NCBI GenBank assembly: GCA_028703445.1
Contig: JAQVMW010000003.1
Location: 1-64,000, forward strand
Length of the DNA stretch: 64,000 bases
Direction: 5' to 3'
From: Candidatus Peribacteraceae bacterium
Lineage (GTDB): Bacteria; Patescibacteriota; Gracilibacteria; Peribacterales; Peribacteraceae
Shown here: one piece after another, positions 26,143-36,390 of the stretch
Layout: each line of letters starts with the position of its first letter
Position numbering within the stretch: the first letter of the stretch is position 1
The notes under the pieces: model-generated
The model's input: the letters and a program-made list of their open reading frames with translations, nothing else
Databases searched by the model: none
What the model was told of the DNA's origin: nothing
Translations under genes and position numbers: made by a program

Positions 26143-26583
26143 ATGACTCTGCCTGCAATGGACTTCCCCGTACCGCTCCCGCCGAACACGCTCGCACTCG
26201 CGGCGGAACTGAAGATCCTTCCGGAGGACATCGACGAATTCTTCACGCGCGGCAGCGGTCACGGCGGGCAGAAGATCAACAAGACCGCCAGCTGCGTCGA
26301 GTTGACGCACCGCCCGACCGGAACAGTGGTACGGGTGCAGCGCTTCCGCGAGCAGCACTTAAACCGCATCGAGGCCTACAAGCTGCTGATTGGAAAATTG
26401 GAGGAACAGATCAAGGGAGCTGAATCGGCCCGCCAGCAGGAGATCTTTAAGCTCCGCAAGCAGAAGCAACGCCGCTCGCGCAAGGCTAAGGAGAAAATGC
26501 TGGAACAGAAACATCACAGAAGCAGTCTGAAAGAGCAGCGGCAAAATGCACTGCACAAGTCACTCGAGGAACTGGGGCATTAA
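26143..26583 (+). CDS. RF-1 (GGQ) domain rescue-factor-like protein (ArfB/C12orf65-like)
   Basis: FFTRGSGHGGQKINKTASCVELTHRPTGTVVRVQRFREQHLNRIEAYKLL, basic C-terminus. Confidence 0.82.
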   Translation: MTLPAMDFPVPLPPNTLALAAELKILPEDIDEFFTRGSGHGGQKINKTASCVELTHRPTGTVVRVQRFREQHLNRIEAYKLLIGKLEEQIKGAESARQQEIFKLRKQKQRRSRKAKEKMLEQKHHRSSLKEQRQNALHKSLEELGH

Positions 26584-26789
26584 ACGGCTTTTCCTGCCTG
26601 CAGACGCTTGGCAAGCGTGCGCAGGTAACTCGCAGCCACCTTGATCGTGCGATAGTTGCCCGTGGCCGGGTCAAAGACGCGCTTCTTCTGGATGTTCGCC
26701 TTGTAGGTGCGGCGGGTGTGCCGCATGGAGTGACTTCGGGTGTTGCCGAAGGCGGTCTGTTTGCCGGTTTTGACGCATCGTCGTGCCAT
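26580..26789 (-). CDS. rpmB: 50S ribosomal protein L28
   Basis: MARRCVKTGKQTAFGNTRSHSMRHTRRTYKANIQKKRVFDPATGNYRTIKVAASYLRTLAK. Confidence 0.9.
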   Translation of the reverse strand: MARRCVKTGKQTAFGNTRSHSMRHTRRTYKANIQKKRVFDPATGNYRTIKVAASYLRTLAKRLQAGKAV

Positions 26790-26861
26790 TGCCGGCAAAG
26801 AGTACTGAAAGATCGCTACGTGCGCAAATGCTTTCCTCTCCATTTCCGCTAAACTAAAAGC

Positions 26862-27545
26862 ATGTTGAACAGTTTCGTCAGTCCGCCATTCTTGATATCC
26901 ATCCTCATCGCAATCTCCGTGCATGAGGCATCGCATGGCTGGATAGCGGCGCGCCTGGGCGATCCCACCGCCTACAATGCAGGACGCCTGACATTAAACC
27001 CCATCGCACACTTAGATCTCATGGGCGCACTCATGTTCCTTGTAGTGGGATTCGGTTGGGCCAAACCCGTGCCGGTGAATCCCATGTACTTTTCTCACCC
27101 CAGACGGGATACCGCCTTGGTTTCCCTTGCGGGACCCCTGAGTAATCTCCTGCTGGGGAGCCTTTCCTTCTTCGTACTCATCCTGCTTCTTAAGGGACAG
27201 GTGAGCGGATCGGCTTTCGGCCTTCTGTCGGTGGGCGGGGACCGGTCGGTAGTTGAGCAGCTGCTCCTGCAAATCCTCGGCAGCTCCGTCTTCATCAACC
27301 TGGGGCTCATGGCCTTCAACCTGCTGCCGATCGCGCCCCTGGATGGCTCGAAGATCCTGCACATCTTCATCCCGCTGAAGTACGAGGATCAGTACGAAAC
27401 CTTCATGCAGCGCGGCCCGATGATTCTGCTCATCTTGATCCTCGCAGGCGTCTTCCTCAATGTGCCCATCCTCTCGACGTGGGTCTTTGGCATCGTGAAT
27501 ATCACCATGCACACGCTGTTCTTCCTCGCCTCACCGCTGCTCTGA
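26862..27545 (+). CDS. Site-2 protease (M50) family membrane metalloprotease
   Basis: [68 protein letters not shown]. Confidence 0.92.
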   Translation: MLNSFVSPPFLISILIAISVHEASHGWIAARLGDPTAYNAGRLTLNPIAHLDLMGALMFLVVGFGWAKPVPVNPMYFSHPRRDTALVSLAGPLSNLLLGSLSFFVLILLLKGQVSGSAFGLLSVGGDRSVVEQLLLQILGSSVFINLGLMAFNLLPIAPLDGSKILHIFIPLKYEDQYETFMQRGPMILLILILAGVFLNVPILSTWVFGIVNITMHTLFFLASPLL

Positions 27546-27619
27546 GCCAAGTTGAATTCAAACTACCACAAAGTGGTGACGCTCTTCTGCCATGCAGAAA
27601 TCCAACATTTTTCCGCTAT

Positions 27620-27661
27620 CCTCTCTCCCCCAAACTGGGGGAAAGGAGGGTGAGGGGGTCG
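27620..27661. repeat. Family B repeat, intergenic
   Basis: cctctctcccccaaactgggggaaaggagggtgaggggg. Confidence 0.8.
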
Positions 27662-27688
27662 TGAGATTCGTAATGATAGAACCGAAGA

Positions 27689-28516
27689 TCAGTCCAACAT
27701 CCAAGGACAAGGATCTAAGGGAAGATCTGCTGGACGCGTTCGTGGGATGACCTCCTCTGTCCCGCGCCTGAGGACCGCTAACACACTCACGCCATAGCGG
27801 TACGGTTTCCCGCCCCGCCATGCACGCAGGATCCTCTTCGACTCCCCTGCGAAAATCCAATACAGAAATGCATTGACGGGGGCGGAGGGGAGCGAAAGAT
27901 CCGTCTGTCCCGGTCCGAGTGCCTTGCCCCGGAATCGACTGACGAGGCGCGAGAGTTTGGCAATCGGGTACAGACGCGCATTGAGCGCGGAACAGACGCA
28001 CTCTTCCACGGGGAGTCCCTCCCAGAGCATGCGGAAACGCGGCAGACTGTAGCGGCGCTCATGCTCGAACCCGCGATCGTGCGGCCCCCACAGTTCAGGA
28101 TCGCCGGGCGCAACCATGAACAGGTACGCACCGGTCTTCATGCCCGCAAGCAACTGCGACACCAGAGCAAAATCATCCTGCACGTGCTCGAGCACATCGA
28201 GAAAGAGCACGGCATCCGCGCGTGCAAGGATGTCCTCGCAATCCTGCGGAGCGTATCCGTGCCGGAATTCAATGCCGGGAAAACGCTGCCGTGCAAACGT
28301 GACGGCATCAAGGGAAGGGTCTATTCCAACGCACGTATACAGAGATTGGAACGCAACAGTATTGCCTCCCGTCCCGCACCCGACATCGAGGATGAGACGA
28401 TCTTTTGAAGGCGGCACCGCCCGCATGAGGAGAGAGCGAAAGATCGCGCGGCGGCCCAGGAACCACCAGTGACGTTCCTCGAGATCGGCATGAACCTGAA
28501 ATTGTTCCAATTGCAT
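27689..28516 (-). CDS. Class I SAM-dependent methyltransferase
   Basis: RLILDVGCGTGGNTVAFQS; DAVLFLDVLEHVQDDFALVSQL. Confidence 0.88.
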   Translation of the reverse strand: MQLEQFQVHADLEERHWWFLGRRAIFRSLLMRAVPPSKDRLILDVGCGTGGNTVAFQSLYTCVGIDPSLDAVTFARQRFPGIEFRHGYAPQDCEDILARADAVLFLDVLEHVQDDFALVSQLLAGMKTGAYLFMVAPGDPELWGPHDRGFEHERRYSLPRFRMLWEGLPVEECVCSALNARLYPIAKLSRLVSRFRGKALGPGQTDLSLPSAPVNAFLYWIFAGESKRILRAWRGGKPYRYGVSVLAVLRRGTEEVIPRTRPADLPLDPCPWMLD

Positions 28517-29733
28517 TATGAAAGACTGAAAAACTGCAAAATCCGCTCCATACGCGCATCCCACGACGTGTGGGCAAGTAACGCTGCACGCTTCTCTTCA
28601 TTGATCTTCGGATGGTCCAGAGCTTCCGTGATGGCTTTTGCAAACGCAGGAGCGTCGCCGGGCGTACAGAAGTGCACAAGCGAAGGATCAATCACTCCTC
28701 TGAGCGGGGGCAAGTCGGCTGAGACCGTCGGCTTGCCGGCAGCGAGGTACTCAAACACTTTTAAAGGGGAGGTATCGCGCAGGAAGAACGGATGCTGCAG
28801 GGCAGGTGCTGGATACACGCACACATCAGCCGCAGCAAGAATGGAAGCAACGCGGGCGTTTTGAACCGGACCCTCGAACCGCACGTCTGCGTCGCCAAGA
28901 CCGAGCTTCTGCGCAATCGCGCGATAGCGCTCCACCTGATCACGAGGGCCACCGATCACCCAGCAGAACACACCACGCTCGGTCATTTCCTTGATTTCTT
29001 TTATTTCCTCTCCTTCCTTTCTTTTCTTCCTCTCCCCACCCTTCCCGTTCAGAACCGCAATGGCTTCGAGCAATTCTCTCACTCCCTTCTCGATCGTCCC
29101 CCGCGTGACGAGCGAGCCCACGTACACCGCGATCTTACGGTCCAAAGGGAGCCGCCACTCCCTCCGGGCATCCGCGGACGACGGCATCTGCACAAATCGC
29201 CGTGGATCTACGCCATCCCCTTCCACAATCACTCTGGAAGCATCCGCGCCCCACCGAACGAGTTCATCGCGCATGGGAGCAGTGAGACAGACGACCCGTC
29301 TGCACGCATTGCAGTGCCGCACGAAAGCGGATGTCCGGCGCGGCAGTGTGTGCAACTCCAGAACGACGGGAATGGACGTCTTGAGCAGGGCAGGAAGGAG
29401 AGCGGAGGAACGCGTATAGAGCAGATCTGTCGAATGACTGCTCAAGAAAGATCTGAGCGCCTTCGCGTACGATCGCATGGTGAAGAAGAACGCGAATGAA
29501 CCAGGAATCCACCATGCATTAAGACTGTCGAACACAGACAGACGGACGACGGCGAAGGCCTCTTTGAGTCCATAGTACGTGCATGGATCTTTGGCAATCG
29601 TGCCAACGACATCGGGAGCCACAAGCGTGACGGCATGGCCGAGGCGCACCATCGCAGCGCACACCTGCGCGATCTGATGGCCGTGCGCCTTTTCGGTGGG
29701 GAAGCGTGCCTGCGAGATGAAGAGAATATGCAT
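28516..29733 (-). CDS. Glycosyltransferase, GT4-like
   Basis: MHILFISQARFPTEKAHGHQIAQVCAAMVRLGHAV; FEYLAAGKPTVSADLPPLRGVI. Confidence 0.85.
   Translation of the reverse strand: MHILFISQARFPTEKAHGHQIAQVCAAMVRLGHAVTLVAPDVVGTIAKDPCTYYGLKEAFAVVRLSVFDSLNAWWIPGSFAFFFTMRSYAKALRSFLSSHSTDLLYTRSSALLPALLKTSIPVVLELHTLPRRTSAFVRHCNACRRVVCLTAPMRDELVRWGADASRVIVEGDGVDPRRFVQMPSSADARREWRLPLDRKIAVYVGSLVTRGTIEKGVRELLEAIAVLNGKGGERKKRKEGEEIKEIKEMTERGVFCWVIGGPRDQVERYRAIAQKLGLGDADVRFEGPVQNARVASILAAADVCVYPAPALQHPFFLRDTSPLKVFEYLAAGKPTVSADLPPLRGVIDPSLVHFCTPGDAPAFAKAITEALDHPKINEEKRAALLAHTSWDARMERILQFFSLS
28985..29042. repeat. Low-complexity tandem tract in frame in the GT4 gene
   Basis: atttccttgatttcttttatttcctctccttcctttcttttcttcc encodes GGERKKRKEGEEIKEIKEM. 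Confidence 0.7.
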
Positions 29734-29738
29734 GAAAA

Positions 29739-30932
29739 TCAGAAGAGGTGTTCAACGGCATACGCGAGGAAGCGCGGAGCGGAAAGGTACTTCTCGAACG
29801 CATCGCGTGCCCTGATCTGCATGATGAACCAACTCTGCTCTGTTTGGAGCGCCCAGAATTCCGCCACGATCTCGTCGATGCGAAGCATGTCGGCAATGTG
29901 AATCTTCACGACGAAATCGGAATACTCCACGACATCATCGAGCGGCAGACGGACGTCGGTGTTGAGCAGGATCGGCACGCGCCCAAGACTCAGTGCTTCG
30001 TAGAATCGCAGGGAGTAGTTGCCGTCGCCACGGATGCAGAGCACGAAATCGGAGGCGAGCATGTTCTCGATGTACTCGCGCCGCGCCCGGGATGGATCTA
30101 AGCGGATCGTTTTGGCGTGCGCGGAGTGGCTGGAACGCAGAAGGAAGTTCGTCCGGATACGCTTGCTGCGAGAGAGAGATGCAAGCACCCGGCGCCGGAG
30201 CTTTAAACCTTTGATGAAGGAGAGGCTCTGTGGATAGCCCGTAAGTGCGGCATACGCCTCGTGCGGCAGCGCCTGCAAAAAGGATCCGACGGCATTCTTC
30301 GCATTCTTGTACTGTGCCCATCCGCAGAACCCGATGACGGGCGGCGTATCCGTCTTGTCGCGGACGAAGAGACCTTTGCCTTTCAGATCCTCCGCGTAGG
30401 CCGGCATGATGTGTTCGTTCTTCCTGAGCTTCGACGCGTACTGCGACGTACGGAAGACAATGGAATTTTCCAGCGCAACCGGCCCCATGCCGTCCCCGTG
30501 CCAGAAGACCACGATTTTTTTGTTGTGGCGCACAGCCGTTTCCCGGCACCGCCTGAGGTAATCTGTATTTCCGGCAACAAGCGGATAATTATGGGGCAGG
30601 AGGTGTACATCAGCCTGCGCGGGATCCGCCACGATCTCGACAAGGGGATCCCTGAGATCGCGGAACGCCTCTTTCTGAAAAAGTTGGCGCGTGGAGCCCC
30701 AAACACTGTTCTCTGTACTATTTCCACCCGCTTCAGACATTCCTGATGCGGAACCCCGCACCGCACCGCATCCGGACAAAGACGAATGGTGCAGTGCTGG
30801 TGCGTGGGTGGGCAGATCCTCCTTGAAATTCGGCAGGAGGAGAGGGATAACCGGTATTCCGTGCAGCCGCTCGCAGTAGACACGCTTCATCGCGGCCAGT
30901 ATAGGCTTGTGGCATGCCAAAATCCCGCTCAT
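29739..30932 (-). CDS. Exostosin-family (GT47-like) glycosyltransferase
   Basis: LLPHNYPLVAGNTDYLRRCRE; NMLASDFVLCIRGDGNYSLRFYEALSLGRVPILLNTDVRLPLDDVVEYSDFVV. Confidence 0.8.
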   Translation of the reverse strand: MSGILACHKPILAAMKRVYCERLHGIPVIPLLLPNFKEDLPTHAPALHHSSLSGCGAVRGSASGMSEAGGNSTENSVWGSTRQLFQKEAFRDLRDPLVEIVADPAQADVHLLPHNYPLVAGNTDYLRRCRETAVRHNKKIVVFWHGDGMGPVALENSIVFRTSQYASKLRKNEHIMPAYAEDLKGKGLFVRDKTDTPPVIGFCGWAQYKNAKNAVGSFLQALPHEAYAALTGYPQSLSFIKGLKLRRRVLASLSRSKRIRTNFLLRSSHSAHAKTIRLDPSRARREYIENMLASDFVLCIRGDGNYSLRFYEALSLGRVPILLNTDVRLPLDDVVEYSDFVVKIHIADMLRIDEIVAEFWALQTEQSWFIMQIRARDAFEKYLSAPRFLAYAVEHLF

Positions 30933-30957
30933 GCTACACTTTGTGTGACCCTCGAAA

Positions 30958-32043
30958 ATGGCCAGATCCTACAACCAGATGCTCGGCTACGTGTTTAAGA
31001 GGAATTCCCTGCGCTTCGCGTTGCGAACCCTCCTACCAACCATCCGGTACTGTGTTGCCCGACCATCCCTCCCCCCGGGCGACAAACCTGCGCTGTGTAC
31101 GATGAATATCCTCCCGCCGATGATGACGGTGTGGTACCACTTCGCGAAGAAGAATATTGGTGACGGAGCGGACATCGTGATCTTCGATTGCACAGGCAGG
31201 CTCGATCCGAAGGAATTCCCGGACGCACGCGTACTGCCTTTCCTCAATTTCTATGCTTCGACCAAGGGGAATATATTCATCCGCTCTATTGCGCACAATC
31301 GCCGCATCGCCTGGATCTGCGATGATGACATGTTCCTGATGAGCCCGCAGTGCATAGCGATCCTCCAGCGGGAACTTGCCGTACCGGGCACAGCCTCCGT
31401 GAGTTTCCGTCCCCGTGAGTGGTGGGCATTTGATTTGTCCCATTCCGCTACTTCTCTCCCCCTTCAGGGGGAGAGACCGAGTGAGGAGGCTGACAAAAGA
31501 GCTACGCTTATCCAACCAAGTTCCAGCTACTGCATCGCCCTCGATCGTGGCATCTTCATGCGCGAAAAGTTGTCGCTCGCCCCGGCGTCGGATAACCCGC
31601 ACCCAGGACTCCTCACCCGCCCGCCCCGCCGCTACGACACCTTCGACAAAGCCAATGAAATTTTGCTGCAGAAAGGCTATCGCTGCGCGATACTTTCGCC
31701 CGAGGAACGCCAAAAATGCGTTGCCGAATTCAGCGGCTTGAGCGGTGCGGTCATGCTCCTGTACCACTTCAAAACCTCGAACCAGACGCTCGATTACTTC
31801 CGCTCGGCTCCGCGCGAGAATTGGAGCGGGAACCTGCTGTTCGGACTCATGAGCGCCATGCTCTCGGTCTCTACGATCCAGGATCTCTACACGAAATTGA
31901 AAGGATGCCCCTATCCGCTTCCCTCACTGCCGGCGCGCGGGGAATTACTGAAGATTCTCGAAGAGAGAAAACAGTTCATCCGCCCCGATCAGACGCTGGA
32001 TGCTCTAGAGAGGACGAGTGAGCGACTGCGGTCGGCTCTCTAG
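30958..32043 (+). CDS. Hypothetical glycosyltransferase-like protein with an in-frame family B insertion
   Basis: NRRIAWICDDDMFLMSPQCIAILQRELAVPG; insertion HSATSLPLQGERPSEEADKRATL. Confidence 0.6.
   Translation: MARSYNQMLGYVFKRNSLRFALRTLLPTIRYCVARPSLPPGDKPALCTMNILPPMMTVWYHFAKKNIGDGADIVIFDCTGRLDPKEFPDARVLPFLNFYASTKGNIFIRSIAHNRRIAWICDDDMFLMSPQCIAILQRELAVPGTASVSFRPREWWAFDLSHSATSLPLQGERPSEEADKRATLIQPSSSYCIALDRGIFMREKLSLAPASDNPHPGLLTRPPRRYDTFDKANEILLQKGYRCAILSPEERQKCVAEFSGLSGAVMLLYHFKTSNQTLDYFRSAPRENWSGNLLFGLMSAMLSVSTIQDLYTKLKGCPYPLPSLPARGELLKILEERKQFIRPDQTLDALERTSERLRSAL
31452..31490. repeat. Family B repeat, in frame in the 30958-32043 CDS
   Basis: ttctctcccccttcagggggagagaccgagtgaggagg. Confidence 0.78.
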
Positions 32044-32308
32044 ATTCTTCCTGCAAACCCATAATCCTCTTCAGTTCTTTCGGATTATCGATGATCTCTA
32101 CTAAAGCCGCATGTTGATCCTCAAACGTAATGGTATATACATCCCCCGGCTTTCGTTCCTGCGCCTTCCCCGCGGCCACGTCCATCACTCTTAGTTCGAA
32201 ACTATACAAGGCTCCTTGGAGAAAACGAAAGACTGAAGCGGGATAAAACTCTTCTCGCTTGGCGGTGACCGATGGTGGGGCTTCCGCAAGGGAACTGGTA
32301 GTACTCAT
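31976..32308 (-). CDS. Small hypothetical protein
   Basis: MSTTSSLAEAPPSVTAKREEFYPASVFRFLQGALYSFELRVMDVAAG... Confidence 0.45.
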   Translation of the reverse strand: MSTTSSLAEAPPSVTAKREEFYPASVFRFLQGALYSFELRVMDVAAGKAQERKPGDVYTITFEDQHAALVEIIDNPKELKRIMGLQEESREPTAVAHSSSLEHPASDRGG

Positions 32309-32542
32309 GGTTGGAATCGTACGCCGGAACACTTCGGCGTCAACTCACGTGAACATGCCCGCGTCACCATCTGTGCCACTCCCCGCAGCGGGGCATCAGA
32401 ACACATTCAAAACAAAAACACATACGTCCGTTGAGCAGGTGTAAGTATCTAACAATGAAATGGCTGTTAGATCGATGCGGTTTACTGTTAGGAGGGTAAG
32501 GGAGGTGATCGAGGGAATGATCCCACTTGGCCATCCCACGAA

Positions 32543-33052
32543 TCACTTCACCTCCAGATTCATCCCGAGAAGTTTCCAGGAAGAATCTTCGTAGAGATAC
32601 TGCAAACTGAACATCATCTTCGTCGCTGCGATCCGGTAGTACCCCTGCAGTGTCAGCACGTCCTTCGCACCGAGAGCAGGTTTCGCATTGATGAAGGGGT
32701 CTCCGGAAGTGACGGATTGCTGCACATCACGCGCGAATGGCACAAAACCCTCGAAGGCTTTGGCAACGGCCTCTGGTGTCGTCTGTTTCTTCCACATCGA
32801 AGAGAAAGTTTTGTAGAAATCCGTGAAATCATTTTTCATCAGCCCCTGAGCGAAACTCTTCATCGTCCCGCTGATGAGCGCCATGGCCTCTTTGCGATCA
32901 GGAACCGCCGGAGCGAATGACTGCTCGGATGTCGTACTTCCTGTCGCGGTCTGCCGCTGTCCGGAACGCTGCCAGAGAAAACCGGCGACGCCTGCGGCGC
33001 AAACAACAGTGATCAGTATGACCAGAAGAACAATGCACCATCTGCGTTTCAT
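32543..33052 (-). CDS. Hypothetical membrane-anchored protein
   Basis: MKRRWCIVLLVILITVVCAAGVAGFLW...; KNDFTDFYKTFSSMWKKQTTPEAVAKAF...WKLLGMNLEVK. Confidence 0.6.
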   Translation of the reverse strand: MKRRWCIVLLVILITVVCAAGVAGFLWQRSGQRQTATGSTTSEQSFAPAVPDRKEAMALISGTMKSFAQGLMKNDFTDFYKTFSSMWKKQTTPEAVAKAFEGFVPFARDVQQSVTSGDPFINAKPALGAKDVLTLQGYYRIAATKMMFSLQYLYEDSSWKLLGMNLEVK

Positions 33053-33078
33053 TGAATAAAGGGGGGAGAAGATCGGAA

Positions 33079-34473
33079 TCAGCGCGGACATTCCCGCAGG
33101 AACACCATAGTCTTCGGCGCGCTCTGCGTCACAAATAATGGAGGCATATTCGTCATTCTCTGCTCAATCTCATAAGCGGGACAACCATTCTGAAGATCAG
33201 AAACCACTTGAAGATCCGAACGGAACATCCCTGTTTTCCATGTGGAGTAATTCGGTTCGCCGACGAGCACGAATGCCCCTTCGGGCGCATGGTGATTGAT
33301 GTAGTCGCGCGCGACGGAAATGCCGTTGAGCCCTTCGGGCGAGAGATGAAGATCCGCCGGAATATGATCAATGGTCCGGTCGAACCATGCGTTGCACGCC
33401 CCGTACGAATACAGACAGAGCGCGCCCGCGTGCAGGATCAACGTAAGCACGATGCAGATGACGAAAAGAGGGCGGGCGCGCCGAAAACGCACCCAGAGAT
33501 CTTTGGCTTCCACTGCGGCAAATCCAAGGAAAATCGGATAGGCGGAAAACGCGAAACGCATTCCCTTCACCCACCATGCGAGCGCAAGCGCGCCTCCGGC
33601 CACGATCCCGAGCAAGAGAAGTGGTTGCCGGCGCCCGTACCGAACGAGGCCGATCAAGCCCAGGACGAACAGAACCGGAAGCACATTATGAAAAGGCCCG
33701 GTGTAGTACAGCACATTGCGAATCAGCAGAAACCAGATCGAAGGGGCTTCCGCCTGGTACTCGATGCTGTACGCCGTAAAGAATGGATCGCCGAACGTGA
33801 GAAAATTACGCAGGAACCATAGGCCGAAGAGAGTCACAGCCAATAGCATGCCGGTCCAGAACCAGCCGGATGTCCGGTGACGCGGACGCTTGCAGAAGAC
33901 GAAAGCGGGATAGAGCGCGTACAGCAGCACGCCGTTGTAGCGCGTGAGAGAGGCCAACCCCAGAAGGATGCCCGCGAGCACATACATGCGTGGACGCTCT
34001 CCTGCGGCAGCGAATGCCGCCAGCGAACCCAGGAAGAGCGCCGCAAAAAGGAGATCGGCGGATCCCAGCTGCACCATGAGTACGAATCCATGGTGAAAGA
34101 GGACGAAGAAAACAGCGAGGAACGCCACGTCGCGGGAAAACGCGCGCCTAAGGAGCAGGTAGGTCGCGAGCAGGACTCCTGCCCCCGCGAGCAGCGCCGA
34201 GAGTTTCATCCCCACCCGCGCATTGGTCAGCCAGACAAGCGGATACGAAACGAATGCGTGGAGCGGCAGATGCTTGGCGTAGGGAAGGCCATCAAAGACG
34301 TACGTCCCATGACGCCACAAACTCTCGCCGAGGAGCGCATACATCGTGGTGTCACTGATGATCGGGAGCTTGAACCCCGGAAGCCACAAAAGTGTAAGTA
34401 TCAGAAAACAAATGCCAACGATCAATACGTTTTGATACCTGGTATCTGAGATTCGAAATTTCCGGAGCTTCAT
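33079..34473 (-). CDS. GT39/ArnT-like glycosyltransferase membrane protein
   Basis: Polytopic; ISDTTMYALLGESLWRHGTYVFDGLPYAKHLPLHAFVSYPLVWL. Confidence 0.78.
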   Translation of the reverse strand: MKLRKFRISDTRYQNVLIVGICFLILTLLWLPGFKLPIISDTTMYALLGESLWRHGTYVFDGLPYAKHLPLHAFVSYPLVWLTNARVGMKLSALLAGAGVLLATYLLLRRAFSRDVAFLAVFFVLFHHGFVLMVQLGSADLLFAALFLGSLAAFAAAGERPRMYVLAGILLGLASLTRYNGVLLYALYPAFVFCKRPRHRTSGWFWTGMLLAVTLFGLWFLRNFLTFGDPFFTAYSIEYQAEAPSIWFLLIRNVLYYTGPFHNVLPVLFVLGLIGLVRYGRRQPLLLLGIVAGGALALAWWVKGMRFAFSAYPIFLGFAAVEAKDLWVRFRRARPLFVICIVLTLILHAGALCLYSYGACNAWFDRTIDHIPADLHLSPEGLNGISVARDYINHHAPEGAFVLVGEPNYSTWKTGMFRSDLQVVSDLQNGCPAYEIEQRMTNMPPLFVTQSAPKTMVFLRECPR

Positions 34474-35294
34474 AGCGACGGTGGTAACGCATCCCGATCT
34501 TTGATGGAACCGCCGGCGAGATGCTTTAACTTTAGCCCCCAGAGCCGAAGAATCATTGCGAGGTACTTGAGTCCGCGCTTGAAGAGAACCCGAAAATTCG
34601 GCGCCGTTTTCGATTCGCCGGACCGTCGCAGTGCATTGATGTACGGCACTTCCACAAAAGAGAAACCCATGAGCATCGCACGCTGCATGAGATCCATGAA
34701 GTACTCGCCGTAATCGCCCGTGAGCCGAATGGAGCGAAAAACCTCTCGCCGCACGGCGATGAAGCCGCTCGTGTAGTCGCGAAAGCGCGGCGTGAGCACG
34801 AGCCTGAGAGCTACATTGAGTCCTCGGCTGAGCACCGTGGCAAGGAAGGACTCATTGGGAGCGTAAAGCGTTCCTTGCTTCGCGCTGCCCCCTTGAGCAA
34901 AGCGCGATCCCACTGCGATGTCGAACCCTTCGCCGATCTTTGCGAGGAGCGCCGGAATCTTTTCGGGAGGCATCGAAAAATCGCAGTCCATCCAGACAAT
35001 TGTGTCTCCGTGGGCAAGCTCGATGCCGCGCCACAAACTCTTCGTGAGCCCGCGATCCGTCATGCGCGTTTCGAGCCTAAGCGTGGGCATTCTGCCCGCG
35101 CCGATCATCTCCCGTACGAGTCGCGACGTGCCGTCGGGCGAGTTGTCGTCCACCACAATGATCTCGTGAGGAAGAGTGATCGCGCGGTCGATCGCCTCGA
35201 CAAGCGCAACGATATTGCCCGCCTCGTTGTAGGTGGGAAGGATGACGGAGACGAAGCGAATATTATGCATGGGCAATAGCACGAACAGCCACAA
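34470..35294 (-). CDS. Polyprenol-phosphate mannosyltransferase-like GT2
   Basis: VILPTYNEAGNIVALVEAID...EIIVVDDNSPDGTSRLVREM...DTIVWMDCDFSMPPEKIPALL. Confidence 0.9.
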   Translation of the reverse strand: MWLFVLLPMHNIRFVSVILPTYNEAGNIVALVEAIDRAITLPHEIIVVDDNSPDGTSRLVREMIGAGRMPTLRLETRMTDRGLTKSLWRGIELAHGDTIVWMDCDFSMPPEKIPALLAKIGEGFDIAVGSRFAQGGSAKQGTLYAPNESFLATVLSRGLNVALRLVLTPRFRDYTSGFIAVRREVFRSIRLTGDYGEYFMDLMQRAMLMGFSFVEVPYINALRRSGESKTAPNFRVLFKRGLKYLAMILRLWGLKLKHLAGGSIKDRDALPPSL

Positions 35295-36390
35295 TCACTG
35301 CGGCGATCTGCTCTTCGGTGAGTGCAAGACCGGAAGGAAGGTAAAGTCCGCGTTCTGCGATATTTTCCGTGACGGGGAAGGGACCCTGAGCGGAGCCGAA
35401 GGGCACAGAACCAAGAGCGCGAATAGCCGGCTGAGCGGCGCAGGAGGTGAAGAAATCACGCGTGTCGATGCCGCGTTTTTTCAGCTCCGCCCTGAACGCA
35501 TCACGCGTCATGCCAAGTTGTTCATCCACCAGCACCGCATACATCCAGTACACGTTCTTCGCCCATGTTCGCGTGATTGGAAGGCGAAGACCCGGAATAT
35601 CTTTGAGCTCCTGTGCATACCGATCCGCCATCCACTGCTTCTTCTTCAGAAATTCTTCGACATGTGCCATCTGTCCGAGCCCCAGTGCCGCCTGCAGGTT
35701 CGTCATGCGATAGTTGAACCCGACTGTCTCGTGAACAAAGCGTTTTGTGGGAGAATGCGAGAGATCTTTGAGGGATCGGACGCGCGCTGCAATGGCATCA
35801 TCGTCCGTGACGACCATGCCCCCCTCCCCCGTGGTAATGATCTTGTTTCCGTAGAAACTGAAAGCGTTCACGGTTCCCATCGTTCCGCAGAGCCGGCCTT
35901 TGTACGCGGCACCATGGGCCTCGGCCGCATCCTCGATGACGGCGATATTCCGCTCGCGCGCGAGTGAGAGGACCGGATCCATGTCGGCCGGATGGCCGTA
36001 GATGTGCACGGGCATGATCGCCTTCGTATGGGGCGTGACAGCAGCAGAAAGCTTAGATGGATCGAGCGTGAAAATTTCGGGATCGACATCGACGAAGACC
36101 GGGCGGGCTCCCGTGTACATGATGGCAAACGCCGAGGCAATCATGGTGAAATCCGGCACGATCACCTCATCGCCGGGACCGATCCCGAGTGCGGCAAGTG
36201 CCAAATGGAGCGCTGACGTGCCGCTGGTCGTGGTAATCGCATGCTTCACGCCAAGGTATTTGGCAAATGCCTCTTCGAACTGCTGAATGTACTTGCCAGC
36301 GGATGACACCCAACCGGTTTCGAGTGCGTCGAGCACATACTGTTTCGCCTCGACAGGAATGACCGGCTCATTAACAGGAATAGTCATCAT
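35263..36390 (-). CDS. DegT/DnrJ/EryC1/StrS-family aminotransferase
   Basis: YLGVKHAITTTSGTSALHLALAALGIGPGDEVIVPDFTMIASAFAI; VIEDAAEAHGA; NAFSFYGNKIITTGEGGMVVT. Confidence 0.93.
   Translation of the reverse strand: MMTIPVNEPVIPVEAKQYVLDALETGWVSSAGKYIQQFEEAFAKYLGVKHAITTTSGTSALHLALAALGIGPGDEVIVPDFTMIASAFAIMYTGARPVFVDVDPEIFTLDPSKLSAAVTPHTKAIMPVHIYGHPADMDPVLSLARERNIAVIEDAAEAHGAAYKGRLCGTMGTVNAFSFYGNKIITTGEGGMVVTDDDAIAARVRSLKDLSHSPTKRFVHETVGFNYRMTNLQAALGLGQMAHVEEFLKKKQWMADRYAQELKDIPGLRLPITRTWAKNVYWMYAVLVDEQLGMTRDAFRAELKKRGIDTRDFFTSCAAQPAIRALGSVPFGSAQGPFPVTENIAERGLYLPSGLALTEEQIAAVIVAVRAIAHA
35383..35405. repeat. Family C repeat in frame in the DegT aminotransferase
   Basis: accctgagcggagccgaagggca encodes VPFGSAQGPF. 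Confidence 0.65.
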
